The notes beneath the pieces are model-generated. The model searched no databases, was not told the origin of the DNA, and was given only the letters and a program-made list of their open reading frames with translations. Below, one piece after another: positions 1 through 11,888 of a stretch of DNA of 64,000 nucleotides. Position 1 is the stretch's first letter, and each line of letters opens with the position of its first letter. The position numbers were made by a program, and so were the translations under genes. Origin of the DNA: Dryococelus australis (lineage: Eukaryota; Arthropoda; Insecta; Phasmatodea; Phasmatidae); the NCBI GenBank assembly GCA_029891345.1, contig CM056995.1, forward strand, positions 212,115,047 to 212,179,046. Reading direction: 5' to 3'.

Positions 1-84
1 ATAAAAGAATTTTATTTCATTGTCCATATCTATAAGAAGCTTTGTCTTCTATTTTGCACACCAACGCAGCAAATCGTCCGCGTA

Positions 85-400
85 AACGCGATTGTCGTTT
101 GTAAAAAAAAAAAGTTTATATTCTCCTTGTAAACAAACACTTCTTCTTCTTCTCCGTCGCAAACTTGACGCTGACCATCACAGCGCAAGAAATTCGCGCA
201 ACGCACTCGACGCCGACGCGCTGCGATGGAATCTGCTTCATCCTGATTGGCTACCTCTCATCGCAAAGCATCGCAACGCAACGCATCGCAGTATTGTGGA
301 ACCCGCTTTAAGCTCTTTCCACAATACTACGTTGCGTTGCGTTGCGATGAGACGCGAAGCGTTTGACACCGACGATCGCCGACCGATCCCATTTGTGGTT
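85..400. repeat. GC-rich interspersed repeat, copy 1
   Basis: This stretch is much richer in CG words than its surroundings. It starts with a run of CTTCTTCTTCT and carries the block TGATTGGCTACCTCTCATCG followed by TGTGGAACCCGCTTTA. The same order of words recurs at 651-800, so it is a dispersed repeat and not a gene. It includes a strong hairpin at 269-349. No terminal repeats or target duplication could be defined. Short open frames here are not convincing. Confidence 0.5.
269..349. repeat. Hairpin, 33-bp arms
   Basis: The arms 269-301 and 317-349 are reverse complements at 31 of 33 positions, around a 15-base loop. The arms are built from the repeated word CGCAACGCAA followed by AGTATTGTGGAA. 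The structure lies at the 3' part of the first GC-rich repeat copy and probably reflects two inverted element ends meeting. Confidence 0.75.
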
Positions 401-650
401 TGACAATAATGCGACAGCTTGTCGGCGATGGGTGCTATGCTGCCAACCATTCTCAAGAAAGAAGTTTTAAGTTTTTTGCCAGAAAGTTGAACAAAAGACA
501 TACGGTAAATTGGTTCTTTGAAACGAAAACAGAAAAAATAAAGAACAATTTTTAGAAAATAGGGCAATATTACGACGTAATACACAAAAAATTTGTTTGC
601 GCCAAATGCGTATTTGATTTCAAACCACAACACTACTTTGTTAGTCGTCA

Positions 651-800
651 GTGCTCAAAGTAAACAACAATTCTTCTTCTTCTCATCTGTCGCCGTCAGC
701 CGCCGGCAACGCAGATGAACCGTCGGTCGGCGTCAATAGGCTGCTTTATTCTGATTGGCTACAGCTCATCGCACTGTTGTGGAACCAGCTTTACTTGCTC
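651..800. repeat. GC-rich interspersed repeat, copy 2
   Basis: A diverged direct copy of the repeat at 85-400: the TTCTTCTTCT tract, GC-rich spacer, CTGATTGGCTACAGCTCATC and TGTTGTGGAACCAGCTTTA occur in the same order. It lacks the hairpin of copy 1 because the sequence diverges after the GGAACC block. The GC-rich bases that follow (801-1136, with a C run near 1040) hold no recognisable gene. Confidence 0.5.
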
Positions 801-1136
801 CGTGGGCTGGGGCTCTGCTGGAGAAATGGCGGGAAAGCGACTCCCTCCGGGTCCTCGCTAGGGGGGCGTCCTGTGACGAGACGGGCCTAGCGAGCGCGAG
901 GTCGTGGTCGCAGTCGTTAATCACACGTGTGACGGAAGTAAGCGCGAGGTGGTGTTCGTTAGGCGGCTGCGGGAGCTTGTTAACCGCCTCCTCGGACCAT
1001 CAGTCATCCCCCGGGCGAGTCGCCTTCGAGACCTACCCCCCCCCCCCCCAAGGGGTGCTACCCGGAGTCGCTGCCGGAATTCGCCACTCCCCTGTTTCCT
1101 ACATCCTCACCTCTGCATTCGCCTCTTTATTACACA

Positions 1137-1696
1137 CGCTCTTCACGGTAAACTAAGCACTTCCGGAAGAACTGTTTAACACTTTGAGGACTATACCCGA
1201 GTGTAGTTGCGGCAACATTTGTTTGAATATTTCTTTTCAGATTAAAAAAAAAAAAGCATAACTGTTCCGGATGTACTTATATCAATTCCTTATCTTATAA
1301 GGATTTTAAATAGGAACTAATACAACATTAACAACGATCTTCGTAAATATATGACACATTTTTGCATAGTTACTAAAATGAACACGATGGTATGTACATA
1401 CTGTTACATACTAAAGAACATTTAGTTGGAAAACGGTAAACTCGGCACTCCATTGGTTCACAGCCGGCCAATACGGAAAGGCTGGTGTCGTTTTGACTAA
1501 TTTATATGCGTTAAGTGACAATAGGGACCAATAGAACAGGGCATGCCTGCAGCGGTGAATATAGGTAATTAACGTCAAGCTTGTCTTTAAAACTGGTAGA
1601 AGTTTGGCGACCTCAAAGTGTTAAGATCTACTGGCATGCATCTTGTGTATTCTTCCACCATAAGTAAGTTTAACGTTGGCCTGATAATTTATTCAC
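1137..1696 (+). mobile_element. Miniature element family A, copy 1, interrupted
   Basis: The left end (1142-1179) carries TTCACGGTAAACTAAGCAC, a variant of the family A terminal repeat. The family A sequence resumes at 1621 with TTAAGATCTACTGGCATGC and the words TATTCTTCCACC, which match the uninterrupted copy at 27.52-27.94 kb. Between them sits a second element (1180-1620). The right part stops near 1696, where a SINE begins, so the right terminal repeat is missing. It is non-coding. Confidence 0.65.
1180..1620 (-). mobile_element. TTAA-targeted miniature element (piggyBac-like), copy 1
   Basis: The element is 441 bp and begins CACTTTGAGGAC and ends CCTCAAAGTG, so its termini are inverted repeats. 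It is flanked by TTAA on both sides (1176-1179 and 1621-1624). The empty site is visible in another family A copy at 27567-27570, where TTAA occurs once. TTAA duplication is the hallmark of piggyBac-type elements. There is no transposase frame, so it must have moved with an enzyme from elsewhere. Strand is relative to the copy at 43.7 kb, which is inserted the other way round in the same family A site. Confidence 0.75.
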
Positions 1697-1945
1697 GCGC
1701 CGGACTAGGTGGCTCGGTGGCAACTCAATGAACTCACATTTGGCAGGACGCGGGTTCGATTCCCGATCCGGCCATTCTGATTTCGATGTTCCATGTTATC
1801 CTGAAATTACTCCAGGCGGATGCTGAGATTGGTCCTTAACAAGGGCCAAGGTTCTAGGGTTCGGTCCACCATCTAGGTTATGTCAGCCATTTTAGCAAAC
1901 AATATTAAAATACAGGCCTTGTAACCTTGAATGACCTTGAATCCA
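1697..1945 (+). repeat. tRNA-derived SINE, family 1
   Basis: The head resembles a tRNA gene with RNA polymerase III promoter parts: an A-box-like GGTGGCTCGGTGGC near 1708 and a B box GGTTCGATTCC near 1752. The body contains ACTCCAGGCGGATGCTGAGA, close to a body motif I recall from insect SINEs. The tail repeats ACCTTGAATG. It was inserted into the family A miniature element. No clear target duplication was found. Confidence 0.65.
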
Positions 1946-3224
1946 AAGAAATCGCTTGACTCCCCAAAAAGATTTTTACAAAATCTTTCAAAAATGTATT
2001 ATAAATATATTTAAATTTTTATTAAAAAATTAATTTAAACATTTCTAAAATAACAATTTCAAATCTCAGAGGGGACAAGGGACCAGAGCCGACCAGCCAC
2101 CATCTTATTACGTCACCCGACCACCATATTGGATCCAATTGACCTTGAATCAAGTTGACACAACTGACCTTTGGCCTCAAAACCCCAAATCCCACAAAAT
2201 TAACAAAAATAAAAAAATATGTTTAAATTATCTAAAAAATAAAACATTTTCATAAACATCATTTTAAAATGCCATAACAATTATTAAATATTGTTATAAA
2301 AATATATTTAAAAGTTAAAAAAATATAAAAAAATGTGTTAAAAATTATTTTAAAAAACCTTATAACTAATATGAATTTACACATGAAATAAAATCTTTCA
2401 TCAATCTTTCCACATCCACCAAACGACTTACCCCTCTCCAATCAATCACAATGTATTAACGTTCCCCTCCCCGGCCACCTCATCATTGCACATTCTGTCG
2501 AATGCACTCCTCCCGCCATATCTTTCTTTTGTTTATCATTTGCTTACATTTTCAACAACTAGATGGTGCTGATGACTCCTACCACCATGTTGGATTTGTG
2601 TGACCATCATCTGACTATCTGGTCTATGACCTTTTCTTTTGAGCCTGACCTTGAATATTCCTAAAATTTTTTTTTCAAAATATTGAAAAATGAAAAATAT
2701 AAAAAATATCCCCCAACTATGCCAACCCATCACATTGTTCGTTCGTGATCGATTGTTGGTTGCATGGTATCTCGTCCTCTGCGGATAACTAATGTAGCAA
2801 AAGGTGCAAAAGATCAAAGGTCTTCGTCTGATGCGATAGGTGAACTATCACATGTTCTACCTCGACGTTTTCAATATTCAGTCTGGTAAGTTCTTTTTTT
2901 AAATGTTCATCCCTTCCATGGAATTCTACAGGATATTATAAAGCATACTCGTAACTGAATTACATATACATTTCCCCACCAAAGTAAAAATTCTGTCTAA
3001 TATTTCGAATACCTGTTCGGACCAGTGAGTTATTAGAGTGATGATATAAAGATGAAGTTTTCGTTTAATAGCATGCTTACGACCATCGTCCCGATTTAAT
3101 CTTTGGCCGTACCATCATTGTCACAAGCTAGACTGCCTACGTCGTCGTCAATCTATTCATAAACCGTTAGAACAGGACCCCTGGAAATTGGAATGCATGA
3201 GCCCAACTCGGGCGATAGACGAAC
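1946..3224. other. AT-rich stretch without genes
   Basis: No coding signal. Two loosely similar spots, about 2095-2200 and 2565-2665, share CACCAT-TTGGAT and TGACCTTGAAT words, suggesting old copies of one repeat related to the SINE tail just upstream. The rest is A/T-rich low-complexity DNA. Confidence 0.5.
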
Positions 3225-3915
3225 TTGTTTTCCATACACTTTTTGATGATCAATCCAACAATCTTCCAATATTTCCATCATTCATTCGTAATATTTCGCA
3301 ATATTTCCATTAATTTCGCAATCTTTCGCAATCATTTTATAAATTATCCAATCTTTCCATCCAACTTCCCAATCTTTACAACACTATTTAAATCTTTCCA
3401 TAAGTCTTTCGCAATCTTGCCATCACTCCTTCGGAATCTTTACATAAATCCTTCGCAATACTCCTCCGCAGCAATCTTTCCATAAATCTCGCAATCTTTC
3501 AAATAATCTCCGTATTTTTCCATGGCTCTTTCGCAATCTTTTCATCAATCATTTGCAACCCTTCTCCTTCTCAATAATCCTCCTTCTCAGCAACCTTTCC
3601 ATCAATCTCGCAATATTTCCAATAATCATTCGCAATCGTTCGCAATCCTCGCCAATCAGCACCACACACACTACAATCAGCTCCGCATGCACAGCAATGA
3701 ATTCCGAATTCTCCACAATCAACTCCACATACTCAGAAATCTCACCAATCCTCACCATTACTCTAACCTTTCCATCAATCTTTCGCAGTCTTTCCATCAA
3801 TCTTTAAAACATTCCATCAATCTTTCGAGCATTCTCGCAATCTTTCCATCAATCTCACAATCTTTCCATCAATCTGCCAATCTTCCCATCAATCATTCGT
3901 CAAATATTTAAAAGC
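3225..3915. repeat. Degenerate minisatellite, ~21-bp unit
   Basis: About 690 bp is built from imperfect tandem copies of a unit near TTCCATCAATCTTTCGCAATC, with half-units of 10-11 bp and variants such as AATATTTCCAT. Because the unit lacks stops in some frames, both strands have short spurious open frames. It is not a gene. Copies in 3760-3910 are the most regular. Confidence 0.8.
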
Positions 3916-4019
3916 AATCATAAATCCTTAATCAATCCATGGGTTTGTCGTCTGTCCCCCATCCTAGGTGAAAAAGTAAAATGAACACCTGGACACAATG
4001 ATCCGAGGAGGATTTATTG

Positions 4020-4600
4020 AATAATGGAGGATTTATTTAATAATTACACAGGTTGTGCACTTTATATGATAACGATCACAGGGTCGCACACCTATAGACA
4101 GAGGCTACAAAGTATCTTAAACAACAATGTCAGTATCAGAATAGCTGCCTTTATCGACGATGTAGTCCTGCATTCGTGCATAGAGACGATCATAAAGTAG
4201 TCGGATGTCATCTTGAGAAGTAGTGTTCCATGGTAATCCCACATGTTGTTGTATTGTTGTAATTGGTGGAGATTTGTTGCTGGTATTGCAGACACTAAAT
4301 GCCGTCCCATCATGTCCGACACATGTTCAATGGGGGACAGGTCAGGAGATCGTGCTGTCCAGGAGAGTTGACAAACACCTTCGAGAGCATGCTGGGTAAC
4401 ATGAGTAACACGATATGTGTGTGCACGGGCATTGTCCTGGTGGAAGGGAACATCTCATTGGCATTATAGGAAAGGCAATAAAATGGGCCATCCCAACACT
4501 TCTGTACCTTCGTGCAATATCCCTTCTTCCTTTGAGGGTTGTACAACCACACCAGCTGTCTTTCTTAAAATGTCTCCTCAGGCATTCTTCAATCATATCT
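4020..4600 (-). mobile_element. Tc1-like transposase remnant (C-terminal part)
   Basis: Read on the minus strand, one frame shows HQDNARAHT followed by SPDLSPIEHVSDMMGRH, the second and third acidic residues of the DDE/D transposase catalytic core in Tc1-like proteins. The frame continues into an LHQLQQYNNMW segment that matches the usual C-terminus. Upstream parts shift frame, and the N-terminal DNA-binding domain is absent. No terminal inverted repeats were found. It abuts the truncated 3' side of the Gypsy element that starts at 4.64 kb. Dead copy. Confidence 0.8.
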
Positions 4601-4639
4601 AGTTTTCATTCCGTCACTATTAACATTAAGGTGCCTCTG

Positions 4640-5551
4640 GGCAAACTACATGAATATCGTTAACTTTTGACGTAGATTAATGACATATTCTGAAGTGGCT
4701 ACTTCTTCTTTCACTGGAAGTCCGAACAGTAGGTCACCAGGGAGGCGGAGCTCTCTCCCAAACAGCATCCTTGAATGTGTTACCATTGTAGACTCGTGGC
4801 CTGCCGAGCGATATGCCAGGAAAAACAAGGGTGCCTTGGAGTACCAATCTTTCTAATTATCTTCTTCTAATATCGCCAGATACTGTTCCAGGGTACGATT
4901 TAGCCTCTAAACCATGCCATGCAACTTAGGGCGTAATGTTGTGGTACAGGTTTTCTTCATTCCTAAAATCCTCATTGCCTCTTGGAAAAGAGTTGCTTCG
5001 AAATTTCGTCCTTGATCAGAATGAAGTTCAAGTGACACTCCAAACCTGGAGAAAACATGCTCTACAAGAGCATCAGTTACTCTGCAAGCCCCTTGGTTTG
5101 GCACCGGTATGACCTCGGGCCACTTTGTGACATAGTCTTGTGCTACCCGAAGGTACTTTTTCCCCCTCAGTTATTAGAAGTGGTCCGAGAATGTCCACTG
5201 CCATCCTCTCGGATGGGGCCTCAACATTGTACTTCTGAAGGTGACTCTTTCCTTAACCTCCGGACCCGTCCTAACGATACATGCCTCACATAGATGGCAC
5301 CACTTCTCAATATCTTCTGGATAATGCAGTCAATAGAATCTAATTCGGAATCTGTCAAGAGTCGTATTTACACTGAAGTGACCACCTGCTGCTGTGTTGT
5401 GCAGTTCTCTTATCACTTCTGGGATTCGGCACTCTGGTAGAACCAATTGTAAATTACTTTGTCTCCCACCATTACTTTCCCAGTTCCTGTAAAACACACC
5501 ATTATTTATACCAAAGGAATTCCACTGTGTCCAGTAGTCTTTCACTGCCAT
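4640..5551 (-). pseudogene. Gypsy integrase region
   Basis: This part inserts element DNA into the host genome in living relatives. Recognisable pieces are the H2C2-like N-terminal section (IRELHNTAAGGHFSVNTTLD), a core piece with GVSLELHSDQGRNFEATLF, where the Asp of the catalytic core sits in SDQG, and a later AYRSAGHESTMVTHSRMLFG section typical of Gypsy integrases. It is decayed. Confidence 0.8.
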
Positions 5552-5699
5552 GCCTAGGCTAGATATCTACCCCCATTTTGGTCGACGCCCGGTTTCCTTC
5601 CACTCCAATAATGGTCGCAAGGTGGGGTCACTTAGCGGATCATTTCTTATGTCGTTTTTGTCCCATATAGGTGACCCATCACCAGATACAGGTCCTTTA

Positions 5700-6910
5700 A
5701 TTATCGTCCCTCTTGATTTCCATTATACAACAATCTTTTCCTCCTGACATTCACAATGGCGACAGAATGGTTCACATGGTCTCCTGGAGAGTGCATCTGT
5801 ATTGCTGTGAAGGCGTCCAGACATGTGTTGTATTTCAAAGTCATATTCTGCAGGTGCTGTATCCACTGGGCCATTTGAAATTCAAAGTTCTTGAAATTTA
5901 GCAGCCACTATAATGGAGCATGACCAGTTCTTAGAATGGAGTGTATGCCATGCAGATATGGGTAAAAATGTGCAACCGCCTTTACCACTGCCAGAAGCTC
6001 CCTATGTGTCACACAGTAGTTCCTCTCGGGGCTGTGTAGCACTTTACTGAAGTATTTTAACTGTCTATTTTATCTATCCTGAATCGGAGATAACACAGCC
6101 CCGATTCCAACATCACTAGCATCAGTAATCAGAACAAATTCACCCTCTCTCTTCGGGAAGCTCAGTACTGTGGAGATATCAGAATTTCCTTATATCTATT
6201 GAAAGCAATTTCAGACTCTGAAATCCAATAAAATTTTCTTTTTGCGTCAGTCAATTCTTGCAGTGGTTTGGCGATAGTGACAAACCCAGGCACAAACTAA
6301 CGTTAGTAAGCACATAAACCCAGGAAACTTCGCATTTCAGTTTTATCGTTTGGTAGAGGCTAATTTCTTATTGCTTTGGTATTCTCAGGGTGTGTTTTAA
6401 ACCCATGGGCCGATACAACATGGCCCAAGAAATTAATTTTCTTTTTGAAAAGGTAGCATTTCTTGGGAACTAATTCCAGGGTGCCAGGGTGGCTGCTGCT
6501 ACTTTCTGAATCGCAGAATCTAGGCATGCCAGGTACTCTTCGCATGTTCTTCCTGTGACCATGATGTCGTCTAGGTAAACCTGACAAATCTCTAAGGGCA
6601 GGACTTTCTCCATTAGTCATTCGAAGGTAGTATGGTCATTGCATAGCCCAAAGAGCATAACCTTGAATTGCCATGTTCCTTTCCCTTGGACACAAAAGGC
6701 TATCATTTTCTTGCCTTCCCGGGCCACCTCGCACTGCCAATACCTGCTCTTCATGTCTAGAGTAGTAAACCATTGTGAACCTGCTATGCTATTCAGGGTG
6801 TCGTCTATCCTAGGGAGTGGGCATGAATATTTCTTGGTCACATTGCTAAGTTGGTGGTAATCAACACAAAGTTTAATAAAGCCATCTTTATTTATAAAAA
6901 GCACAATGGG
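5700..6910 (-). pseudogene. Gypsy reverse transcriptase and RNase H region
   Basis: Reverse transcriptase is recognised from KLCVDYHQLSNVTKKY, LPRIDDTLNSIAGSQWFTTL and KVMLFGLCNDHTTFE, which correspond to conserved blocks of Ty3/Gypsy enzymes. The region after it keeps scattered RNase H-like sequence. It is decayed, and spurious short frames appear on the opposite strand. Confidence 0.85.
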
Positions 6911-7752
6911 AGAAGACCGTGGACTGGCTGATGGCTCTATTACATCTAAATCCCTATTTCTTTCAGAATACCATCAGCCACCTCATATGAATCTAGCGAT
7001 AGTCGCCTTGGTGGCTGCTTTATGGGTCTAGCATCCCTTGTGTCGATGTGGTGGCATAAAACATTAGTTCTGCCAAGGTAGTTGGGCTCACAGGAGAAAG
7101 CAACTTCATTTTTCTGTAGCAATTCTGAAACTGCTCTTTCCTGTCACCAGTTGAGATTCTTTCTTGTTCTTGTCAGCAGTTCCCCCAGAGCATCAGGAAG
7201 AATACATTCAGCATGTCGTGGCAGTGAAGTTTCTGTCAAATTCGGAAGTACCTATGAAACCTGCTTGCAAACCCCTATTGTGGCCCCCTCCTCAAGACGG
7301 ATAGCAAAGTAAAATTAATTAGTCATCCTAACAGGCAAACAATCCGATTTTGAATAAATCTAAGTCCTGGCTACAATGACACCATATGGTAAAATGCCAC
7401 CCTTCTGGGCTGATTCGGCTATGTCCAACCGCCTGACAAATTTTCCCTGGCATCAGCCTGAAATAACAACTTCGCTAGTATCACAGAGCGCAGTAGACTG
7501 ACTACACACTACTGGGCAGCTCATTGGCGAATATAAATCTCACCATGTTGACACTACAAACTCTGTATTACCTACACGTAACACACCCAGTCGAATATCA
7601 ATACAGCATCCTAGCTTACGTGATACATTAATACCCAAAATACAGTCATTCTCTATATCTGCTATGTATACATCATGCTGTCTCGAGGTTACCAAGCTGT
7701 AAGAGTACCCATCTCTTGACTGTGACTGGTGTGGTCTCGTCTATTACAGGAG

Positions 7753-7974
7753 TTAGACTGCAATGATAGATGGTCTTATTGCATGATCGATGGAGGGGGG
7801 AGGCCCAAGAATGTCTGGTCTTACCACTGTTATAGTCGCCCCTGTGTCAATGACCATCTGACAAGAAACATAATTTAGGCTTCCCTCCACCAATATGGCA
7901 TCAAAGTCCTGTTTCATTGAACGCACCTGCAAAATCATTGGGGCCTTCCCTCCAGCAATCATCGACCTTTGCAC
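7753..7974 (-). pseudogene. Gypsy aspartic protease region
   Basis: A short frame contains MVIDTGATITVVRPDIL, the DTGA active-site loop of retroviral-type aspartic proteases that cut the gag-pol polyprotein. It lies between the gag-like region and reverse transcriptase, as expected. Part of a broken element. Confidence 0.75.
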
Positions 7975-8111
7975 CTCAAGACCGGTGGTTACAAGTTTCC
8001 CAAAGATGTTGCACTCTCACCTGCCCCTTGGTGCCTGCTACCTGATTGCTGCTGCTGTTGCTGTTGCTGAGGACAGTTGGCTGTCAGGTGCCCCAGCTGT
8101 CCACACGACAA

Positions 8112-9275
8112 TCATTGCAGCCATTTGGGTGGGGTATGGCGAGTCTCCATAGTACGCACCCTGGAGGCGATGTCCCTCATGATGTCTGCGAGTCCTTCAG
8201 CAACCTCATGATGCTGTCGTCCTCCTCTTCCTCTAGCATCACTGCCCGTACTGGACGTAGGGCACTGATGCCTGCCATACTGACTCCACCCCCAGTGCTC
8301 TGGCCAAGGCATCTTGCATGCTGTGAGGCGTAGCCACCTGAACAGGTTTCCGCACCTCGGTGTCAGCGATAGCGTCGACGAATAAGCCAACTGCGATGAC
8401 ATCTCGTGCCTCTTCGGAGCATCCCTCCAGAGCCAGGTGTGATAGCCTCATGAATCCTGCCACAGTTCCTGCAGTGGTTCCCCTTGTCGTTGGATTCAGC
8501 TTCACAGTTGGGCATGGTGGGCATGTTGCAGGTATCGGTCGCCGAGTCGCAGCTCCGAAGCCCACACCAATGTGCAATATTCTAGACGTTGTCGATCTTG
8601 AACTGGTGTCGGTATTCGCTCCAAGGTTTCTGTTCATCATAAAGAGCTTTATTATAACGCCGCATTTACCCACCCCTGGCTGAGGCGTACTCACACTGCA
8701 GGACTGCTGCACCTCCCCTGCGTTTGCGGCACTGGCGACAACCACTGCCTTCTCCTCGCTGCCTGCAATCGTCAGCTCGGTGTTGCAGTCTTTGCTCCTC
8801 CTACGCCCCTGTACGTCTTCTCCCCTGCTGCGCTAGGAATTCCTGACATTCCTACCTCCTGTGTCCACCTTTTTTTTCTGGTCCACACATTCTATTTTAG
8901 TATTTAATAATTCGCTACTACCATCTATCTTTCGGTCCACATTTTCGTTCACACTGTCTATTTTTCTGTCAATATTTTCATTCACAGTGTATTTTTCTAT
9001 CCACATTTTCGTCCACACTGTCTATTTTCTTATCCAGTTTATCGACTTCCTCGCTAACACTCTTTCTTTTTCTATCAACATAAACTTTTACACTGTCTCT
9101 AACCCTGACTACCAGTTCACTAACACCGCTTATTTGATTATTTACAGATTCACTAACACTAGTAATTTGGCTATTTACAGGTTCACTAACACTATCTATT
9201 ATACTACTTACATTTTAATTTACATTGCTAATTTGGCCGCTTAGTGCTTCAATTAAAGAGCGAAGTGATTCCATG
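8112..9275 (-). pseudogene. Gypsy gag-like region with coiled coil
   Basis: The part nearest the 5' LTR (8830-9270) encodes heptad-like repeats of the type SVNENVDRKIDSV, which look like an N-terminal gag coiled coil. It is AT-rich with repeated words such as ATTTTCGTCCACACTGTC on the plus strand. Further in (8112-8745) lies a longer open segment of gag-like composition with no motif I can name. The assignment rests mostly on position. Confidence 0.55.
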
Positions 9276-9500
9276 TCTGCCAAAATTTTCCTATTTAACA
9301 TCCAAAAAGTTCAAAACAATTCCTTCGGATTTTGCTACAAGTATTTCTATATTTACAAATTTGATCCTGGCAGTCAATACCCTACTTTATCATTAATTAC
9401 AATTTTTTTTGTTGTAATAATTAGCATCCATCTCACTTCTGACACTAGTGTTAGAAGATCTCTCTAAAATTACGTGGGCTATACCAAGTTCGTTAAGGGA

Positions 9501-10182
9501 TGGAGGTCTTAAATAAGTAAAAGAGTTAATTATAATTTCCTAATTTACCTAAATTAACTACAAACAAAATTATCTCAACTCAAAATCTCACAATAAGTTT
9601 ATGCCACTTTATTGTTTACAATTAATGACTCCAATTAATAAAATTTATAATTACAACAAAGAAATCAATGAAAGTCAATAATTAAAATCAGTCCCAATAG
9701 ATTGTGTATCAACATATCCAATTTTTTAAAATGAATTATGCATTCATATTTGACAGTTCCAATAATAACAATAAAATCCGCATTACTTGTCCATTCAGTC
9801 CTACCTCAATTCAGTCCATGTCCCGCCAGTCCGCAATGTTTTTGACTTCTCCGAGCGCACTCACGTACAATAGGCTTCACTCGTCGGGTTTCACACCCTC
9901 TCGTCCATTCACACCACGAACACTCGTTCGCCGTTATCATCTCTCACTTCACTTCGCTCGCTCACAGACCAGATGGCCTCCGCCAAAGACTGCTGGCCGC
10001 TGGACCGTGGTAGTATATATAGAGTCGTAGGCTGTCACCCAGAATTTTTTCGAACTCGCGCGCTGTGCCAAGGGTCCTTAATCTCAGAATATCCGTGCGC
10101 TTCCCACAGGTGTCGGCTTCTTCAGCGGGTTTCAGAAACCTGTATATTTTTAATGTCACTTGTAGTGTTATGTTCTGTATCA
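9501..10182 (-). repeat. Probable 5' LTR of the Gypsy element
   Basis: On the minus strand the segment starts TGATACAGAACATAACAC and ends CA. It has a TATA box (10013-10024), a GC-rich stretch after it, and AATAAA at 9608-9613. This is the layout of an LTR promoter followed by a polyadenylation signal. The partner LTR is not in the window, so the ends are estimates. Confidence 0.5.
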
Positions 10183-11813
10183 CGTCATCTTAAGGCGCCC
10201 GTCTACCTGTGCTTCCAAGACACGAGAGCAGTGGTAACGGTAGGCGGCTTTCACACCGAAGTAGCATGCGATATGCTGCGTGCTTCCAGGAAGCACGTAG
10301 CATGCTATTTGAACATCGGACCATGTAAACAAATATATGATTACACACTGAGATGGCAGTAGCGTAGCGTACTATAAATAGATAGCAGCACGTGCTACTT
10401 AAAACTGTCTTGTCGGTCTTTTGTGATGCATGCCACGCGCGACGTCATATGAAGCATGCGCACCACCGTGTTTGTAGCAGTTGACCCATTCTCGTGATGC
10501 CCTGTGTGTATGTATAAATTTAAAATATTCTCTTAATTTCAACACTGTTATTAACAAAAATAAACAAAAATTATATTAATTGTCTACATTTAAAGATTTA
10601 ATTTAAAACTATTGGGTACTATCTATAATAATTAGATATTAAATTAATAATATGTAATATAATTATTATATAGGACAATTATTATAATTATAAATAATTA
10701 TAGTTGTAATATAGTTCCATTAACTACAAATATTTAGCATTTAAAATTTTTAAAAATATTCTATCAATAGGCCTGGGAAAAGAATTTTCTTTGCGCTCCT
10801 TATATATATATACTACTAAAATTATGTACTGTACATAATAACTATCTATATTAGTGCGTACATGCACGGAATGTTACGAACTTAAACAACGTAACAACTG
10901 TGACCAATGATACAACAGTAGCTGTATGATACAAACGGTTTATTCAATAAGTCGCTAGTTGTGGTAGCGTGATATATGCGCTACGTCTGACCGACTGCGA
11001 AAAAAGTATTCTTCAGCATCATCTCACTATTACATAGCCATGTTTTTCACTGACATAAGGGACTCAAGTTTAAAGGTATTGCTAAAGAAGATAGTGTCAA
11101 ACATCACTAATATTACAGCACATAACTTTTACTACAAATTATGTAACAACTGGTTTTGCTTTGCTGTGTTTCAAGGTATGATTTAATCTTAATTTTAATA
11201 TTTTCTTTCTTTTTGTACTGTGTTAATTTATGATAATCAGATAGGTTTTAAAAGTTTTATAATATTCGTTGGAGATGATTTAATGTTTTGGTAATGTATT
11301 TTTCTATGGCTGAGCATACAACTTGCTCGCAGGAATAATAAACACTGGTTGATAGGGACGAATGACGTGACTGTTTAAAAAGAAAGTTTGTTTGGAATAA
11401 AATATAGAACAGGAGCAAAAAGGTTCGTAAAAGGAAAGTTCTGCAAGAATACTGAAGTGACGTTTCGTTGCATAAAAGTTAAATTATCCTGAAAAGGAAA
11501 ATTATAATCAATCACTGTTACGTATAAACAAACATTGTATTTCCACAAGAAAAGTTGATTATAAATACGTAAATTTGCAAGATGATTTAGTTTGCAGATA
11601 CATTTGGAAGAAGATTCTGCATGATATTTAACGATATGCAAGATTGTAAAAAAAAGATATTCCTGACGGCGGGAAGTCCCATCTCATCGAGGATTCCAGA
11701 GTCAACTGGTGAGCTGCTGTACAACCGGGATCATTCTGCAGCGGATCGACGTCAAAGCTCGACGCCCGCACATCCGAGAGCAGTGATGACATGCTTCGCG
11801 AGGTTCCATCAAG

Positions 11814-11814
<1 letters not shown>

Positions 11815-11871
<57 letters not shown>

Positions 11872-11888
11872 TGTGTGTGTGTGTGTGT
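11815..11888. repeat. (GA)n(GT)n microsatellite
   Basis: A run of about 50 bp of GA dinucleotides passes directly into about 20 bp of GT dinucleotides. It sits inside the PIF/Harbinger-like element. It creates open frames on both strands that are not genes. Confidence 0.97.

Larger units (their letters stand above)
4640..10182 (-). mobile_element. Ty3/Gypsy LTR retrotransposon, broken, one LTR
   Basis: An old LTR element on the minus strand. From its 5' side at about 10.18 kb it shows an LTR, a gag-like region with a coiled coil, an aspartic protease, reverse transcriptase, RNase H and integrase. The order protease-RT-RNase H-integrase is that of the Ty3/Gypsy group. The 3' end stops near 4.64 kb beside a Tc1 remnant and no second LTR is seen. 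The coding parts are broken many times (well over ten). It is a fossil of at least moderate age. Confidence 0.85.

Noticed and set aside
3522-3911. 129-codon plus frame and 83-codon minus frame
   Set aside because: Products are translations of the 21-bp minisatellite (Ser/Asn/Gln-rich), not a gene.
3225-3915. CRISPR-like array
   Set aside because: Units are contiguous with no unique spacers; this is a minisatellite in eukaryotic DNA.
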